From assembly GCA_002361535.1 (NCBI GenBank), contig DETG01000014.1, positions 1-31,055 of the forward strand: 31,055 nucleotides of DNA. The letters are read 5' to 3'. The first letter of the stretch is position 1. Each line of letters begins with the position of its first letter. The stretch comes from Prevotella sp. UBA3294 (GTDB lineage Bacteria > Bacteroidota > Bacteroidia > Bacteroidales > Bacteroidaceae). This document shows, piece after piece, positions 1 through 7,509 of the stretch. Both the position numbers and the translations under genes were made by a program. Below the pieces are notes generated by a model. That model saw only the letters and a list, made by a program, of their open reading frames with translations. It did no database searches and was not told the origin of the DNA.

Positions 1-553
1 CGAACATGCCGCCCAGCATCTCCTTGAATTCTTTCTTTGCCTCCTCCAAGGTGGGAAGGATCAGTACACCCTTACCGGCGCAAAGACCATCGGCTTTGAG
101 CACATAAGGCGCTTTCAGCGTCTCTAAGAACTTCAGTCCTTCCTCGATATTCGTTCCGTTGAAGGTGCGGTAAGCTGCCGTGGGGATGCCATGACGTTGC
201 ATGAACCCTTTGGCAAAATCCTTGCTTCCTTCGAGTACAGCACCTTGTTTTGAAGGACCGATTACGGGAATCTTGTTAGTGCGTTCATCTTGTTTGAAGT
301 CATCATAGATACCGTTCACCAAAGGATCTTCCGGTCCTACGACCACCATGTCGATCTGGTTCTCCACAACAAAGTCCTTCAGCTTCTCAAACTCGTTCAC
401 GCCGATGGGTACGTTCTCTCCCACATTCGATGTACCGGCATTGCCAGGGGCAATGAACAGTTTCTCACATTTCTTGCTCTGTGCGATCTTCCAAGCCAGT
501 GCATGTTCTCTACCACCGCTGCCGAGCAGCAGGATTCTTTTCTCTTTTTTCAT
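1..553 (-). CDS. purD: Phosphoribosylamine-glycine ligase, partial (C-terminus beyond left edge)
   Basis: GAR synthetase joins glycine to 5-phosphoribosylamine using ATP, the second step of de novo purine synthesis in the cytosol. The visible N-terminal 184 residues begin MKKEKRILLLGSGGREHALA, the classic PurD start with its glycine-rich loop. They continue through VVGPEDPLVNG, IGPSKQGAVLEGSKDFAKGF and VLKADGLCAGKGV, which are family signatures of the N-domain and the start of the ATP-grasp domain. About 240 further residues, including the catalytic core, lie outside the window. I chose the ATG at 553 because it gives the usual N-terminus; an in-frame ATG at 622 would add 23 residues that do not look conserved. 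It is the last visible gene of the leftward cysE-rlmL-DPP IV-purD group, 118 bases after the peptidase stop, so it is probably co-transcribed. Confidence 0.95.
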   Translation of the reverse strand, partial: MKKEKRILLLGSGGREHALAWKIAQSKKCEKLFIAPGNAGTSNVGENVPIGVNEFEKLKDFVVENQIDMVVVGPEDPLVNGIYDDFKQDERTNKIPVIGPSKQGAVLEGSKDFAKGFMQRHGIPTAAYRTFNGTNIEEGLKFLETLKAPYVLKADGLCAGKGVLILPTLEEAKKEFKEMLGGMF

Positions 554-671
554 TGCTATTGTGGGGAAGTATGCTGTTTTCACTTCCACGGGATCATTGG
601 GTATGATTGCATTAAAAGCCATAATATTGTTTGTTATCTTATTGAACCTGTGATACTGGTCATACTATTAT

Positions 672-2825
672 TCAGGGTTTCAAATAGTCCTCAAAATATT
701 GGGTGATACGTTCATGGAGGTGTACGCTCTGATGACCTCGCATGTTGTGAGGCTCACCGGGATAAGCGAAGAAGTCGGGTTGTGTACCGGCATTGATACA
801 TTCAGCGAGGAATGACAGACAATGTTGCGGCACCACGGTGGCATCGTTATAGCCTGTGATGATCTGGAGCTTTCCTTTTAAGTCCTTGGCCTTGGCGAGC
901 AGACTGGTCTTGGCATATCCTTCAGGGTTGTCCTGGGGCGTATCCATATATCGTTCACCATACATCACTTCATACCATTTCCAGTCGATGACAGGACCGC
1001 CAGCCACACCTACCTTGAACACTTCGGGATGGTTGGTCATCATCGTGATGGTCATATATCCGCCAAAGCTCCAGCCGTGTATCCCCATGCGTCCTTGATC
1101 CACATAGGACAGACTCTTCAGAAACTCCACTCCCTTCATCTGGTCTTGCGTCTCAATCTGTCCCAGTTGGCGGAACGTGACCTGTTCGAAGTCGCGCCCG
1201 CGGTTCTCAGAGCCTCGGTTGTCGAGGATAAAGAGCAGGTAGCCTTTCTGTGCCATGTATGTCTCCCACGACCTGCTGCAATAGTGCCAGCGTGCATCGA
1301 CGTTATGGGCATGCGGACCGCCATACACATAGATCACCGTAGGGTATTTTTTTGTGGGATCGAAGTTGACGGGCTTCACCATCCTATAATATAAATCGGT
1401 GGTGCCGTCGGCGGCTTTGAGGGTACCGCAGCTATATTCTGGTACTTGGTATCCCTGCCAGGGATCCTTGGCACTCATCAGCTGTAGGTTCTTGGCTGTT
1501 GCTGTCTGGCACAGATTGATGTTCCGCGGAACGTCGGGCTCACTGTATTTGTCGTAAAGCCATTGCCCTGACTTCGAGAGTTCACCGGCATGATATCCCC
1601 TGCCATTATCGAGTAGTTTCCGCTTTCCGGTCTTGATGTCAACAGAGAACAGGTTTCGCTGGATCGGATTACATTCGTTCGAAGCAATGACCACCGATTT
1701 GTTCTTGGTGTTGAAGCCTAACAGTTCCATCACCACCCAATGTCCTCGGGTGAGCTGCGAATAGGTTTTCTTCTTCAGATCGTACAGATACAGATGGTTA
1801 AACCCGTCACGCTGACTTTGGAAGATAAATCTGTTGCTGTCCCAAGGAAGGAACACGATGGGGTGCAGCGGCTCCACGTATTTGTCGTCTTTCTCTTGGT
1901 ACAGTTCGCCTAACGGTTTCCCACTCACGGCATCATAACTGGTGAGACGGCAATCGTTTTGATCGCGGTTCAGCTCGAACATATAGATAACCCTGCTGTC
2001 GGGGCTCCATGCAATGTTGGTGAAATAGCGGTCGGTGGGATCGCCTGCTTGCAGATAGACGGTTTTGTCGGTAGTGGTGTCATACACTCCCACGGTGACT
2101 TGGTGTGAAGTTTCTCCGGCCATGGGGTATTTGTCTGGCTGGTAGGTGGCCACCCTGTTAAAGATATCCACCTGCGGATAGTCGGATACCATGCTCTGAT
2201 CCATGCGGTAGAAAGCCAGACGTTTCCCGTCGGGGCTCCAAAATGTACCTTTCTCGATGCCGAACTCATCGCGGTGTACGCTCTGTCCATAGACGATCTC
2301 GCGACTGCCATCGGTGGAAAGCTGACTCTCATTCCCCAGTCCATCCACCACAAACAGGTTATGGTCCTTCACGAAGGCCATCATCCCGGAGGCAGCACAC
2401 CAGTCTTCTGCTTCCACCTTGTCACGGTCGTATTTCCGGAATTCCCCGCTTTTCCAGTTCAGCAGGATACGTTCCTGACCGTTGATAAGGGCCACCACCG
2501 TTTCATCTCCTTGGGGGAATGATGCATTGTACAGATGGCGCATGCGGTTCTGTTCACTGCTTTGTGTCATTCCTGCAATCTCTTCCAAAGTGAACAGTTG
2601 AGTCTCCTTGCCTGTTTTCTTGTCAACAAGATAGCAGGCAAAAGCATCGTTGCGTACCAGTTCGTCGCCCCACCAGGTGAGATACCTGTTCTCGGGCACC
2701 ATGTTATGGTAGTTTGTTCCGCCGAAGTTCAGGTCTTCCAGTGTGAATTCTTTCTGTGCGAACATCATAGAGGGTAGTGATAAGAGGGTGACAAGAATGG
2801 TCACTGTCAGGTTACTATGCTTCAT
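672..2825 (-). CDS. Secreted dipeptidyl peptidase IV (family S9B)
   Basis: This serine exopeptidase removes N-terminal X-Pro/X-Ala dipeptides and is probably periplasmic or exported. The 717-residue product has a signal peptide (MKHSNLTVTILVTLLSLPSM, cleaved near FAQ) and an N-terminal beta-propeller containing WSPDGKRLAFYRMD. A C-terminal alpha/beta hydrolase domain follows. The catalytic triad reads as Ser586 (GWSFGG), Asp661 (GYNDATV) and His693 (GEPHNM); the spacing matches mammalian DPP IV. Length is normal for Bacteroidota DPP IV (about 720). The reading frame stays open upstream to 3173, but that extension lies over the Arg/Asp-rich tail of the methyltransferase gene and has no family resemblance. 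I therefore start at 2825 (2828 and 2831 are also ATG). The start overlaps the upstream stop by about 11 bases, suggesting translational coupling. Confidence 0.93.
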   Translation of the reverse strand: MKHSNLTVTILVTLLSLPSMMFAQKEFTLEDLNFGGTNYHNMVPENRYLTWWGDELVRNDAFACYLVDKKTGKETQLFTLEEIAGMTQSSEQNRMRHLYNASFPQGDETVVALINGQERILLNWKSGEFRKYDRDKVEAEDWCAASGMMAFVKDHNLFVVDGLGNESQLSTDGSREIVYGQSVHRDEFGIEKGTFWSPDGKRLAFYRMDQSMVSDYPQVDIFNRVATYQPDKYPMAGETSHQVTVGVYDTTTDKTVYLQAGDPTDRYFTNIAWSPDSRVIYMFELNRDQNDCRLTSYDAVSGKPLGELYQEKDDKYVEPLHPIVFLPWDSNRFIFQSQRDGFNHLYLYDLKKKTYSQLTRGHWVVMELLGFNTKNKSVVIASNECNPIQRNLFSVDIKTGKRKLLDNGRGYHAGELSKSGQWLYDKYSEPDVPRNINLCQTATAKNLQLMSAKDPWQGYQVPEYSCGTLKAADGTTDLYYRMVKPVNFDPTKKYPTVIYVYGGPHAHNVDARWHYCSRSWETYMAQKGYLLFILDNRGSENRGRDFEQVTFRQLGQIETQDQMKGVEFLKSLSYVDQGRMGIHGWSFGGYMTITMMTNHPEVFKVGVAGGPVIDWKWYEVMYGERYMDTPQDNPEGYAKTSLLAKAKDLKGKLQIITGYNDATVVPQHCLSFLAECINAGTQPDFFAYPGEPHNMRGHQSVHLHERITQYFEDYLKP

Positions 2826-4419
2826 CATCATCCTGATACCTCCTGTTGTTTCGTTTGAAATCACGTCCGTTCTTGTCGAACCGTTTGCCGCCTCTTTTGT
2901 TGAAATCATCGTTGAAGTCACGTCTGCCACGTGAATCCCGCCTGTCACGGAAGTCACGTTTCTCCCTGCCACTCCTGCGGTCATCATTGTCACGATAGCT
3001 CCTTCTGTCATTCCCGTCGCGGAAGTTCCTTCGACCGTCATTCCGTTCTCCTCTGTCCTCTCTCTTCTTTCGGAATGATTTCTCCTCTTTCCGTTCGAAG
3101 AGTCGCTCGTCGAAGGCGGGATGATGCTTGTGGAAGGTGAACGACCGGATGTCTCCCTTTTCGTTATGGTCATCCTCTTCGATCCGTTTCTTGAACTCGC
3201 GGTTCTTTTTAAAGCGGTGTTTTTCGGCCATTGCCTCTTTCTCCTCCTCGGTCTTCAGGATATTTCCTTCACCGCGGAAGTCCTTGAGCTTTCCTTGGAA
3301 CATCTGGTATTTGCGGAACTCACATTCCAGTGATCCGTTGAAGACCGGTATTTTGATGCTGGGGCGTAATCCGATCTGCTCGAAGCATTCCTCCCGATAG
3401 CTCAGTATCCACGCCTCGTTCCCTTGGAACTCATGCTTCAGCTTTTCACCGATCATCTTATAGGTGGCCAGCAGGTTGGGTGTGGAGATGCGCTCGCCGT
3501 AGGGCGGGTTTGTAATCATCAGAGCCCTCTCTGTGGGTTGTTTGAAATCGGCGAAGTCAAGCTGTTCCACGGTGATGTCTTTTGTCAGTCCTGCTGCTTT
3601 CACATTGGTGCGTGCCGTGTTCACGGCCTTCATGTCAATGTCATAGCCGTAGATATGATGCTCGAACTCCCTTTCCTGAGAGTCGTCATTGTAGATCTCG
3701 TCAAAGAGCTCCTTGTCGAAATCGGGCCATTTCTCAAAAGCATACTCCTTGCGGAACACACCCGGCGACATGTTATGGGCAATGAGGGCAGCCTCTACCA
3801 GCAGGGTGCCGCTGCCGCACATCGGATCGATGAAGTCGGTCTCTCCTTTCCATCCACTCATTAGGATCATGCCGGCTGCCAGCACTTCATTCAGGGGTGC
3901 CTCTACCGATTCCTGCCGGTATCCTCTTCGGTGCAGACTTTCCCCGCTGGAGTCCAGACACAGCGTAGCCTGATCGTCGGCGATATGGATATGCAGTCGG
4001 ATATCGGGGTTGGACACCGATACGTTGGGGCGCATACCCGTTTTCTCCCTGAACTGGTCAGCAATCGCATCTTTCACTTTGTAGGCCACGAACTTTGAGT
4101 GGCGAAATTCCTCCGAGAAGACAACAGAGTCAACGGCGAATGTTTTCTTGTTGTCAAGGTACTCACTCCAGTCGATCTGCTTCACCTCCTCATACACATC
4201 GTCTGCCGATGTGGCTTTGAAGTGTTTGACGGGCTTGAGGATACGGATAGCGGTATGTAGCTGGAAGTTAGCGCGATACATCATCTCCTTGTTGCCGGTG
4301 AACGATACCATCCTCCGACCGATTTGCACGTTGTCAGCTCCCAGTTCGGTAAGCTCTTGTGCCAAGATGGGCTCCAGTCCCATAAAAGTCTTGGCAATGA
4401 GTTCAAATGCCTGTTCCAT
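2815..4419 (-). CDS. rlmL: THUMP-domain class I rRNA methyltransferase (RlmL-like, N2-guanine type)
   Basis: The 534-residue protein is a SAM-dependent RNA methyltransferase of the UPF0020 family. In E. coli the homologous half of RlmKL makes m2G2445 in 23S rRNA. A THUMP RNA-binding region covers roughly residues 45-160. The SAM-binding motif is DPMCGSGT (198-205), the acidic loop is YGYDID near 258, and the catalytic NPPYGE motif is at 304-309. The RlmK half is absent. From about residue 395 the protein is a charged tail rich in Arg, Lys, Asp and Asn, with repeated RRD/RGRRD/RNNRR elements, which looks disordered and RNA-binding. An upstream in-frame ATG at 4518 would run through cysE and is rejected. 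The start MEQAFELIAKTFMGLEPILA is typical and overlaps the cysE stop by 17 bases. The exact target base is inferred. Confidence 0.88.
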   Translation of the reverse strand: MEQAFELIAKTFMGLEPILAQELTELGADNVQIGRRMVSFTGNKEMMYRANFQLHTAIRILKPVKHFKATSADDVYEEVKQIDWSEYLDNKKTFAVDSVVFSEEFRHSKFVAYKVKDAIADQFREKTGMRPNVSVSNPDIRLHIHIADDQATLCLDSSGESLHRRGYRQESVEAPLNEVLAAGMILMSGWKGETDFIDPMCGSGTLLVEAALIAHNMSPGVFRKEYAFEKWPDFDKELFDEIYNDDSQEREFEHHIYGYDIDMKAVNTARTNVKAAGLTKDITVEQLDFADFKQPTERALMITNPPYGERISTPNLLATYKMIGEKLKHEFQGNEAWILSYREECFEQIGLRPSIKIPVFNGSLECEFRKYQMFQGKLKDFRGEGNILKTEEEKEAMAEKHRFKKNREFKKRIEEDDHNEKGDIRSFTFHKHHPAFDERLFERKEEKSFRKKREDRGERNDGRRNFRDGNDRRSYRDNDDRRSGREKRDFRDRRDSRGRRDFNDDFNKRGGKRFDKNGRDFKRNNRRYQDDDEA

Positions 4420-5344
4420 GATTAAATTCAATATCGATATAGTCTTTCTTTTCTTGCTTGTATTTCTTGGTATAGGGTTCCATGCTACGGGTGATCCACA
4501 AGTTGGCACCCACCACACAGCCCTTGCCGATGGTGATGCGCCCTAAGATTGTGGCATTGGAATAAACGATGACATCATCCTCGAGGATGGGGTGGCGGGG
4601 TATGCCTTTGATGGGATTCCCTTTCTCGTCTAATGGGAAGCTCTTCGCGCCGAGGGTCACTCCCTGGTAGAGTTTCACATTGTTGCCGATGATACAGGTG
4701 GCACCGATCACCACGCCAGTACCGTGGTCGATGGTGAAGTGATGACCGATCTGTGCACCGGGATGGATGTCTATGCCCGTTTCCGAATGTGCCATCTCTG
4801 TGATGATACGGGGGATGAGGGGCACGCCCAGTGTGAGCAGCTCATGGGCGATGCGGTAGTTCACCAGAGTCTTGATGATCGGATAGCAGGAGATGATCTC
4901 CCCGTAGTTCTCGGCAGCAGGATCTCCGTTGTAGGCAGCCACCACGTCTGTGGCTAAGGTCTCACGGATCTTGGGATAGCGTGCGATCAGTTCCAGTGCG
5001 ATCTGTTCGGCATGGAGCCTGCATGAACTGCGTTCCTCATAGCTCTCTGCCGGATTGACGTTGGTAAAACACAATCCTGCCATGATCTGGTCGGCGAGCA
5101 GCTTATGCAGCCGTTCCATGTTAACTCCAATGTGGTATCTGATGGTGTTGATATTCACGGTTGACTTTCCGAAATATCCAGGGAAAAGAATCGAGCGCGA
5201 CAGTTCAATGATTTCTTCCAATGCCTTGCTTGAAGGCAGCGGGTCGCCGTCACGGTGCTCGTGGAATAGTCCTTTCAGCGATTCTTCCGTAGAGAGATTC
5301 TCTATGGTATTGGTCAGAATCTGCGTCATGTTTTCTGTGCTCAT
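4403..5344 (-). CDS. cysE: Serine O-acetyltransferase
   Basis: CysE transfers acetyl from acetyl-CoA to L-serine, giving O-acetylserine for cysteine synthesis in the cytosol. The 313-residue product has the alpha-helical N-domain (about 1-180) and then a left-handed beta-helix of hexapeptide repeats (about 185-285). The active-site motifs are DIHPGAQIG (192-200) and IDHGTGVVIGAT (205-216), followed by LYQGVTLGAKSF. Length is closer to the EpsC-like type with a long N-domain than to the 273-residue E. coli enzyme. It is the first gene of the leftward operon, with a Bacteroidota -7 box about 28 bases upstream of the ATG. Its last 17 bases are shared with the start of the rRNA methyltransferase gene. 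There is no metabolic link to its neighbours beyond co-transcription. Confidence 0.93.
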   Translation of the reverse strand: MSTENMTQILTNTIENLSTEESLKGLFHEHRDGDPLPSSKALEEIIELSRSILFPGYFGKSTVNINTIRYHIGVNMERLHKLLADQIMAGLCFTNVNPAESYEERSSCRLHAEQIALELIARYPKIRETLATDVVAAYNGDPAAENYGEIISCYPIIKTLVNYRIAHELLTLGVPLIPRIITEMAHSETGIDIHPGAQIGHHFTIDHGTGVVIGATCIIGNNVKLYQGVTLGAKSFPLDEKGNPIKGIPRHPILEDDVIVYSNATILGRITIGKGCVVGANLWITRSMEPYTKKYKQEKKDYIDIEFNHGTGI

Positions 5345-5371
5345 TGCAATGATGTCTCAATAAAGATGGTG

Positions 5372-5379
5372 CAAAGATA
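5372..5379 (-). promoter_or_regulatory. -7 box of the cysE operon promoter
   Basis: On the minus strand this reads TATCTTTG, matching the Bacteroidota TAnnTTTG -7 element. It lies 28 bases upstream of the cysE ATG, so the leader would be only about 20 nt. I cannot see a well-placed -33 TTG; the upstream DNA is T-rich. Confidence 0.6.
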
Positions 5380-5423
5380 CGTAAAAATCCGCTCATTCCC
5401 TTCTGTTGTCTCAAAAAAAAACC

Positions 5424-5431
5424 GTTCTTTG
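5424..5431 (+). promoter_or_regulatory. Possible weak -7 box for the GIN-domain gene
   Basis: GTTCTTTG resembles TAnnTTTG but lacks the leading TA, and the only TTG upstream (5406-5408) is too close, about 15 bp. It sits 64 bases before the ATG at 5495 and is divergent from the cysE promoter. This is a weak candidate. Confidence 0.25.
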
Positions 5432-5494
5432 CAACTTTTTTTTCTTGAGGGCCGTCTAACCGACAGTAATAAACAGATATTAAAACAAAAGGAT

Positions 5495-6208
5495 ATGAAA
5501 AAGTATTTGGTTTTCGTGATGGCGTTATGTGTGGCATTGGCCTCTGCCTCCTGCGTGTTCTCACTCAATGGGAAGGCCAGAAAAGGCCAGAAAGTGAGCG
5601 TGGTGAATAAGGATGTCCCTGTGGAGTCGTTCGAGAAGATAGAGATGGCAGGTGGCTTCGATATCACGTTCCAACAGTTGGATTCGGCAAAGGTGCGCAT
5701 CCAGGCACCTGCCAATGTGTTGGAAGAGATTGAGGTACGCTGCGACGGGCACACCTTGTATGTGGGACCGAAGCGGAAGAAACACCTGTTGGCATGGAGG
5801 GCTATGCACGACCGCGTGAAGATCTTCGTGTCTTCTCCCGACCTGACGGGCGTGGATATTGCAGGCAGTGGGGAGTTTGATATCCCGGGAAGTCTTGACA
5901 CTGATCACCTCAGTATGTCCATTGCCGGTTCGGGCGACATCGATCTCTCGGATGTGATCTGTGACAAACTGGATGCCACAATTGCCGGAAGTGGAGACAT
6001 CGAGATTGGAAAGTTAGCAACGGGTAGTGCGAAGTTCAGCATTGCGGGGAGCGGCGATATAGAGGCCTTCCTGGTAACCTGTGGTTCTTTGGATGTAGAT
6101 ATAGCAGGGTCGGGTGACGTGAAACTGACCGGACAAACCAAGAAATACCATGAGTCGGTGGCAGGATCGGGTTCTGTCGATAAGAGTGACCTGACAATTG
6201 CAGAGTAG
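5495..6208 (+). CDS. GIN-domain (DUF2807) lipoprotein
   Basis: The 237-residue protein is probably lipid-anchored: MKKYLVFVMALCVALASASC is a signal peptide with a candidate acylated Cys20, although the residue at -3 is Ser rather than the usual Leu. The body fits the GIN domain (putative auto-transporter adhesin head, DUF2807), with VESFEKIEMAGGFDITFQQ at about 43-61. The C-terminal half holds six AGSG motifs at residues 123, 144, 164, 184, 204 and 223, each beginning a 19-21 residue repeat such as SIAGSGDI. Regular repeats like this build a right-handed beta-helix. The molecular function of the family is not established. The frame is open from 5366, but the ATG at 5495 (after AAAGGAT) gives the signal peptide. 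It appears to be a single-gene unit, ended by the terminator at 6239. Confidence 0.85.
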   Translation: MKKYLVFVMALCVALASASCVFSLNGKARKGQKVSVVNKDVPVESFEKIEMAGGFDITFQQLDSAKVRIQAPANVLEEIEVRCDGHTLYVGPKRKKHLLAWRAMHDRVKIFVSSPDLTGVDIAGSGEFDIPGSLDTDHLSMSIAGSGDIDLSDVICDKLDATIAGSGDIEIGKLATGSAKFSIAGSGDIEAFLVTCGSLDVDIAGSGDVKLTGQTKKYHESVAGSGSVDKSDLTIAE

Positions 6209-6238
6209 TTTAAATGTTAATTTTTGACCAAAAAACTT

Positions 6239-6290
6239 GACAACGTGTTTTCGCTGATTATGGCAGCGAGAACACGTTGTCTTTCTTTTT
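6239..6290 (+). terminator. Strong intrinsic terminator after the GIN-domain gene
   Basis: An 18-bp stem (6239-6256 with 6264-6281, one G-T wobble) encloses the 7-base loop ATTATGG and is followed by TTTCTTTTT. It begins 30 bases after the lipoprotein stop. Confidence 0.92.
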
Positions 6291-6365
6291 ACTCCTCTTT
6301 GAAGGCTCTTGTTCCGTCATCAAATGGGGCGAAAAACACAAATTAAGCCTCTTTGACTCCCAATT

Positions 6366-6541
6366 AGACTTTACTTTGATGGCAATCAGACTCTACTTTC
6401 CCTTCAAATAGACTCTACTTTCATTCCAAAAACACTGTATTTGTTGGTTGAAAACACCGTTTTTGTACTCCGAAAACATAGTTTTTGGTGGCTGAAAACG
6501 ATGTTTTAACCACTGGAAAGAATGGCATTCTTTTGTTGAAA
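6366..6541. repeat. Array of eight 22-nt units in a non-coding region
   Basis: Units start at 6366, 6388, 6410, 6432, 6454, 6476, 6498 and 6520, each exactly 22 nt after the last. Units 1-3 share the core AGACTYTACTTT. Units 4-7 share ACAC/ACAT/ACGA followed by GTTTT or GTATT, and units 4-8 end in GAAA. Units 5-7 each contain AAAAC-N3-GTTTT, a small dyad; unit 4 has AAAAC-ACT-GTATT. The other ~10 nt of each unit vary. A poorer copy may precede at 6344. A 22-nt period is not a multiple of 3, so this is not a coding repeat. The repeat-plus-variable layout is too short for CRISPR. The remaining gap DNA (6291-6365 and 6542-6725) shows only a weak 5-bp hairpin with TTTT at 6598-6619. Confidence 0.75.
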
Positions 6542-6725
6542 TACCTAAGTGCTTGTGTGATAAGGGGTTAGAAAAAGTGCCCAGAAATTCGCATTTTGAC
6601 CACCAGTTGATGGTCTTTTCTATCAGTGGCACGTGAAGTGTTAAAAATTCAGATATTTCTTTACATACTGAAATCTCAATAAAACCAAAATACATTTAAA
6701 AGTTTCCTCATTTCTTTCTCTAAGG

Positions 6726-6756
6726 TTGGTAGTCTAATAAATAATGTGTACCTTTG
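6726..6756 (+). promoter_or_regulatory. Promoter of the five-gene nucleotidyltransferase/CDP-alcohol operon
   Basis: TTG at 6726-6728, a 20-bp spacer, and TACCTTTG at 6749-6756 match the Bacteroidota -33/-7 consensus well. Transcription would start near 6763, about 17 nt before the first ATG. A 7-bp inverted repeat (CTTTGCA 6752-6758, TGCAAAG 6762-6768) covers the -7 box and the likely start point, and could be an operator or a 5' end hairpin. Confidence 0.85.
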
Positions 6757-6779
6757 CAGCCTGCAAAGAATAAAAAAGA

Positions 6780-7502
6780 ATGAAATACGCGATAATTGCA
6801 GCGGGTGAGGGCTCGCGGTTGGCTGCCGAGGGCATTGAAGACCCTAAACCTTTGGTGAGTGTCAATGGGGAACGGTTAATCGACCGCCTGATCAGGATAT
6901 TCATGGATAACGAAGCAGAGAAGATTGTTGTGATCTGTAATGACCTGACAACCCTGGTTGCCCGGCATCTGTTGGATATTCAGCAGAACGGACTGGCGGG
7001 GTGCCCTGTTCCTTTGTGTTTCAAGGTGAAGAGTACGCCCAGCAGTATGCACAGTTTCTATGAGATTAGTGATGAACTGACCGGCGGTCCGTTTGTGCTG
7101 ACCACGGTGGATACGATATTCCGAGAGTCGGAGTTCAACGACTATGTGAAGAGCTTTAACGAAAGCTTGTGTGCCGGCGTTGACGGTTTGATGGGAGTGA
7201 CCGACTATATCGATGACGAGAAGCCACTGTATGTGGGCACCGATGCGCAACTCTCCATCACGGGATTCTTCGATACGAACGATCCTCCCTGCCGGTATAT
7301 CTCCGGCGGTATCTATGGTCTGACACCTCGGGCGATCGATACGCTGCAAGCCTGCATTGACAGGGGAGAGGCGCGGATGCGTAATTTCCAGCGGGCATTG
7401 GTGCGTGACGGACTGCATCTGAAGGCATTCCCTTTCAGTAAGGTACTCGATATCGACCATGCTACCGACATCCAGAAGGCAGAGGCATTCCTCCAAGTAT
7501 AG
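6780..7502 (+). CDS. Sugar/polyol-phosphate nucleotidyltransferase (MobA-like NTP transferase)
   Basis: The 240-residue Rossmann-like enzyme should activate a small phosphorylated alcohol with an NTP (probably CTP), releasing pyrophosphate. Seen: the N-terminal nucleotide loop AIIAAGEGSRL (residues 4-14), Lys23 in DPKPLV, the metal Asp111 in TTVDTIF, and the C-terminal metal motif LDIDHATDIQKAEAFL (about 223-238), which parallels DVDTPED in cytidylyltransferases. It has no hexapeptide tail, so it is not a GlmU/GalF type. Downstream genes encode an ATP-grasp enzyme and a CDP-alcohol phosphatidyltransferase, so a CDP-activated head group is the natural product. In archaea, inositol-1-phosphate cytidylyltransferase is fused to such a phosphatidyltransferase, which makes an inositol-type substrate possible but unproven. 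It is the first gene of the operon. Confidence 0.82.
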   Translation: MKYAIIAAGEGSRLAAEGIEDPKPLVSVNGERLIDRLIRIFMDNEAEKIVVICNDLTTLVARHLLDIQQNGLAGCPVPLCFKVKSTPSSMHSFYEISDELTGGPFVLTTVDTIFRESEFNDYVKSFNESLCAGVDGLMGVTDYIDDEKPLYVGTDAQLSITGFFDTNDPPCRYISGGIYGLTPRAIDTLQACIDRGEARMRNFQRALVRDGLHLKAFPFSKVLDIDHATDIQKAEAFLQV

Positions 7503-7509
7503 TGAAGAG

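Noticed and set aside
2826..3173. 116-codon N-terminal extension of the peptidase
   Set aside because: It overlaps the charged tail of the methyltransferase in another frame, is Thr/Arg/Met-rich without similarity to DPP IV, and would bury the signal peptide.
6366..6541. CRISPR array
   Set aside because: Repeat half about 12 nt and variable half about 10 nt are far below CRISPR sizes, the repeats drift, and there are no cas genes in the window.
6393..6695. 100-codon minus-strand frame over the 22-nt array
   Set aside because: It runs through a repeat whose period is not a multiple of three, has no promoter box, and the protein shows no motif.
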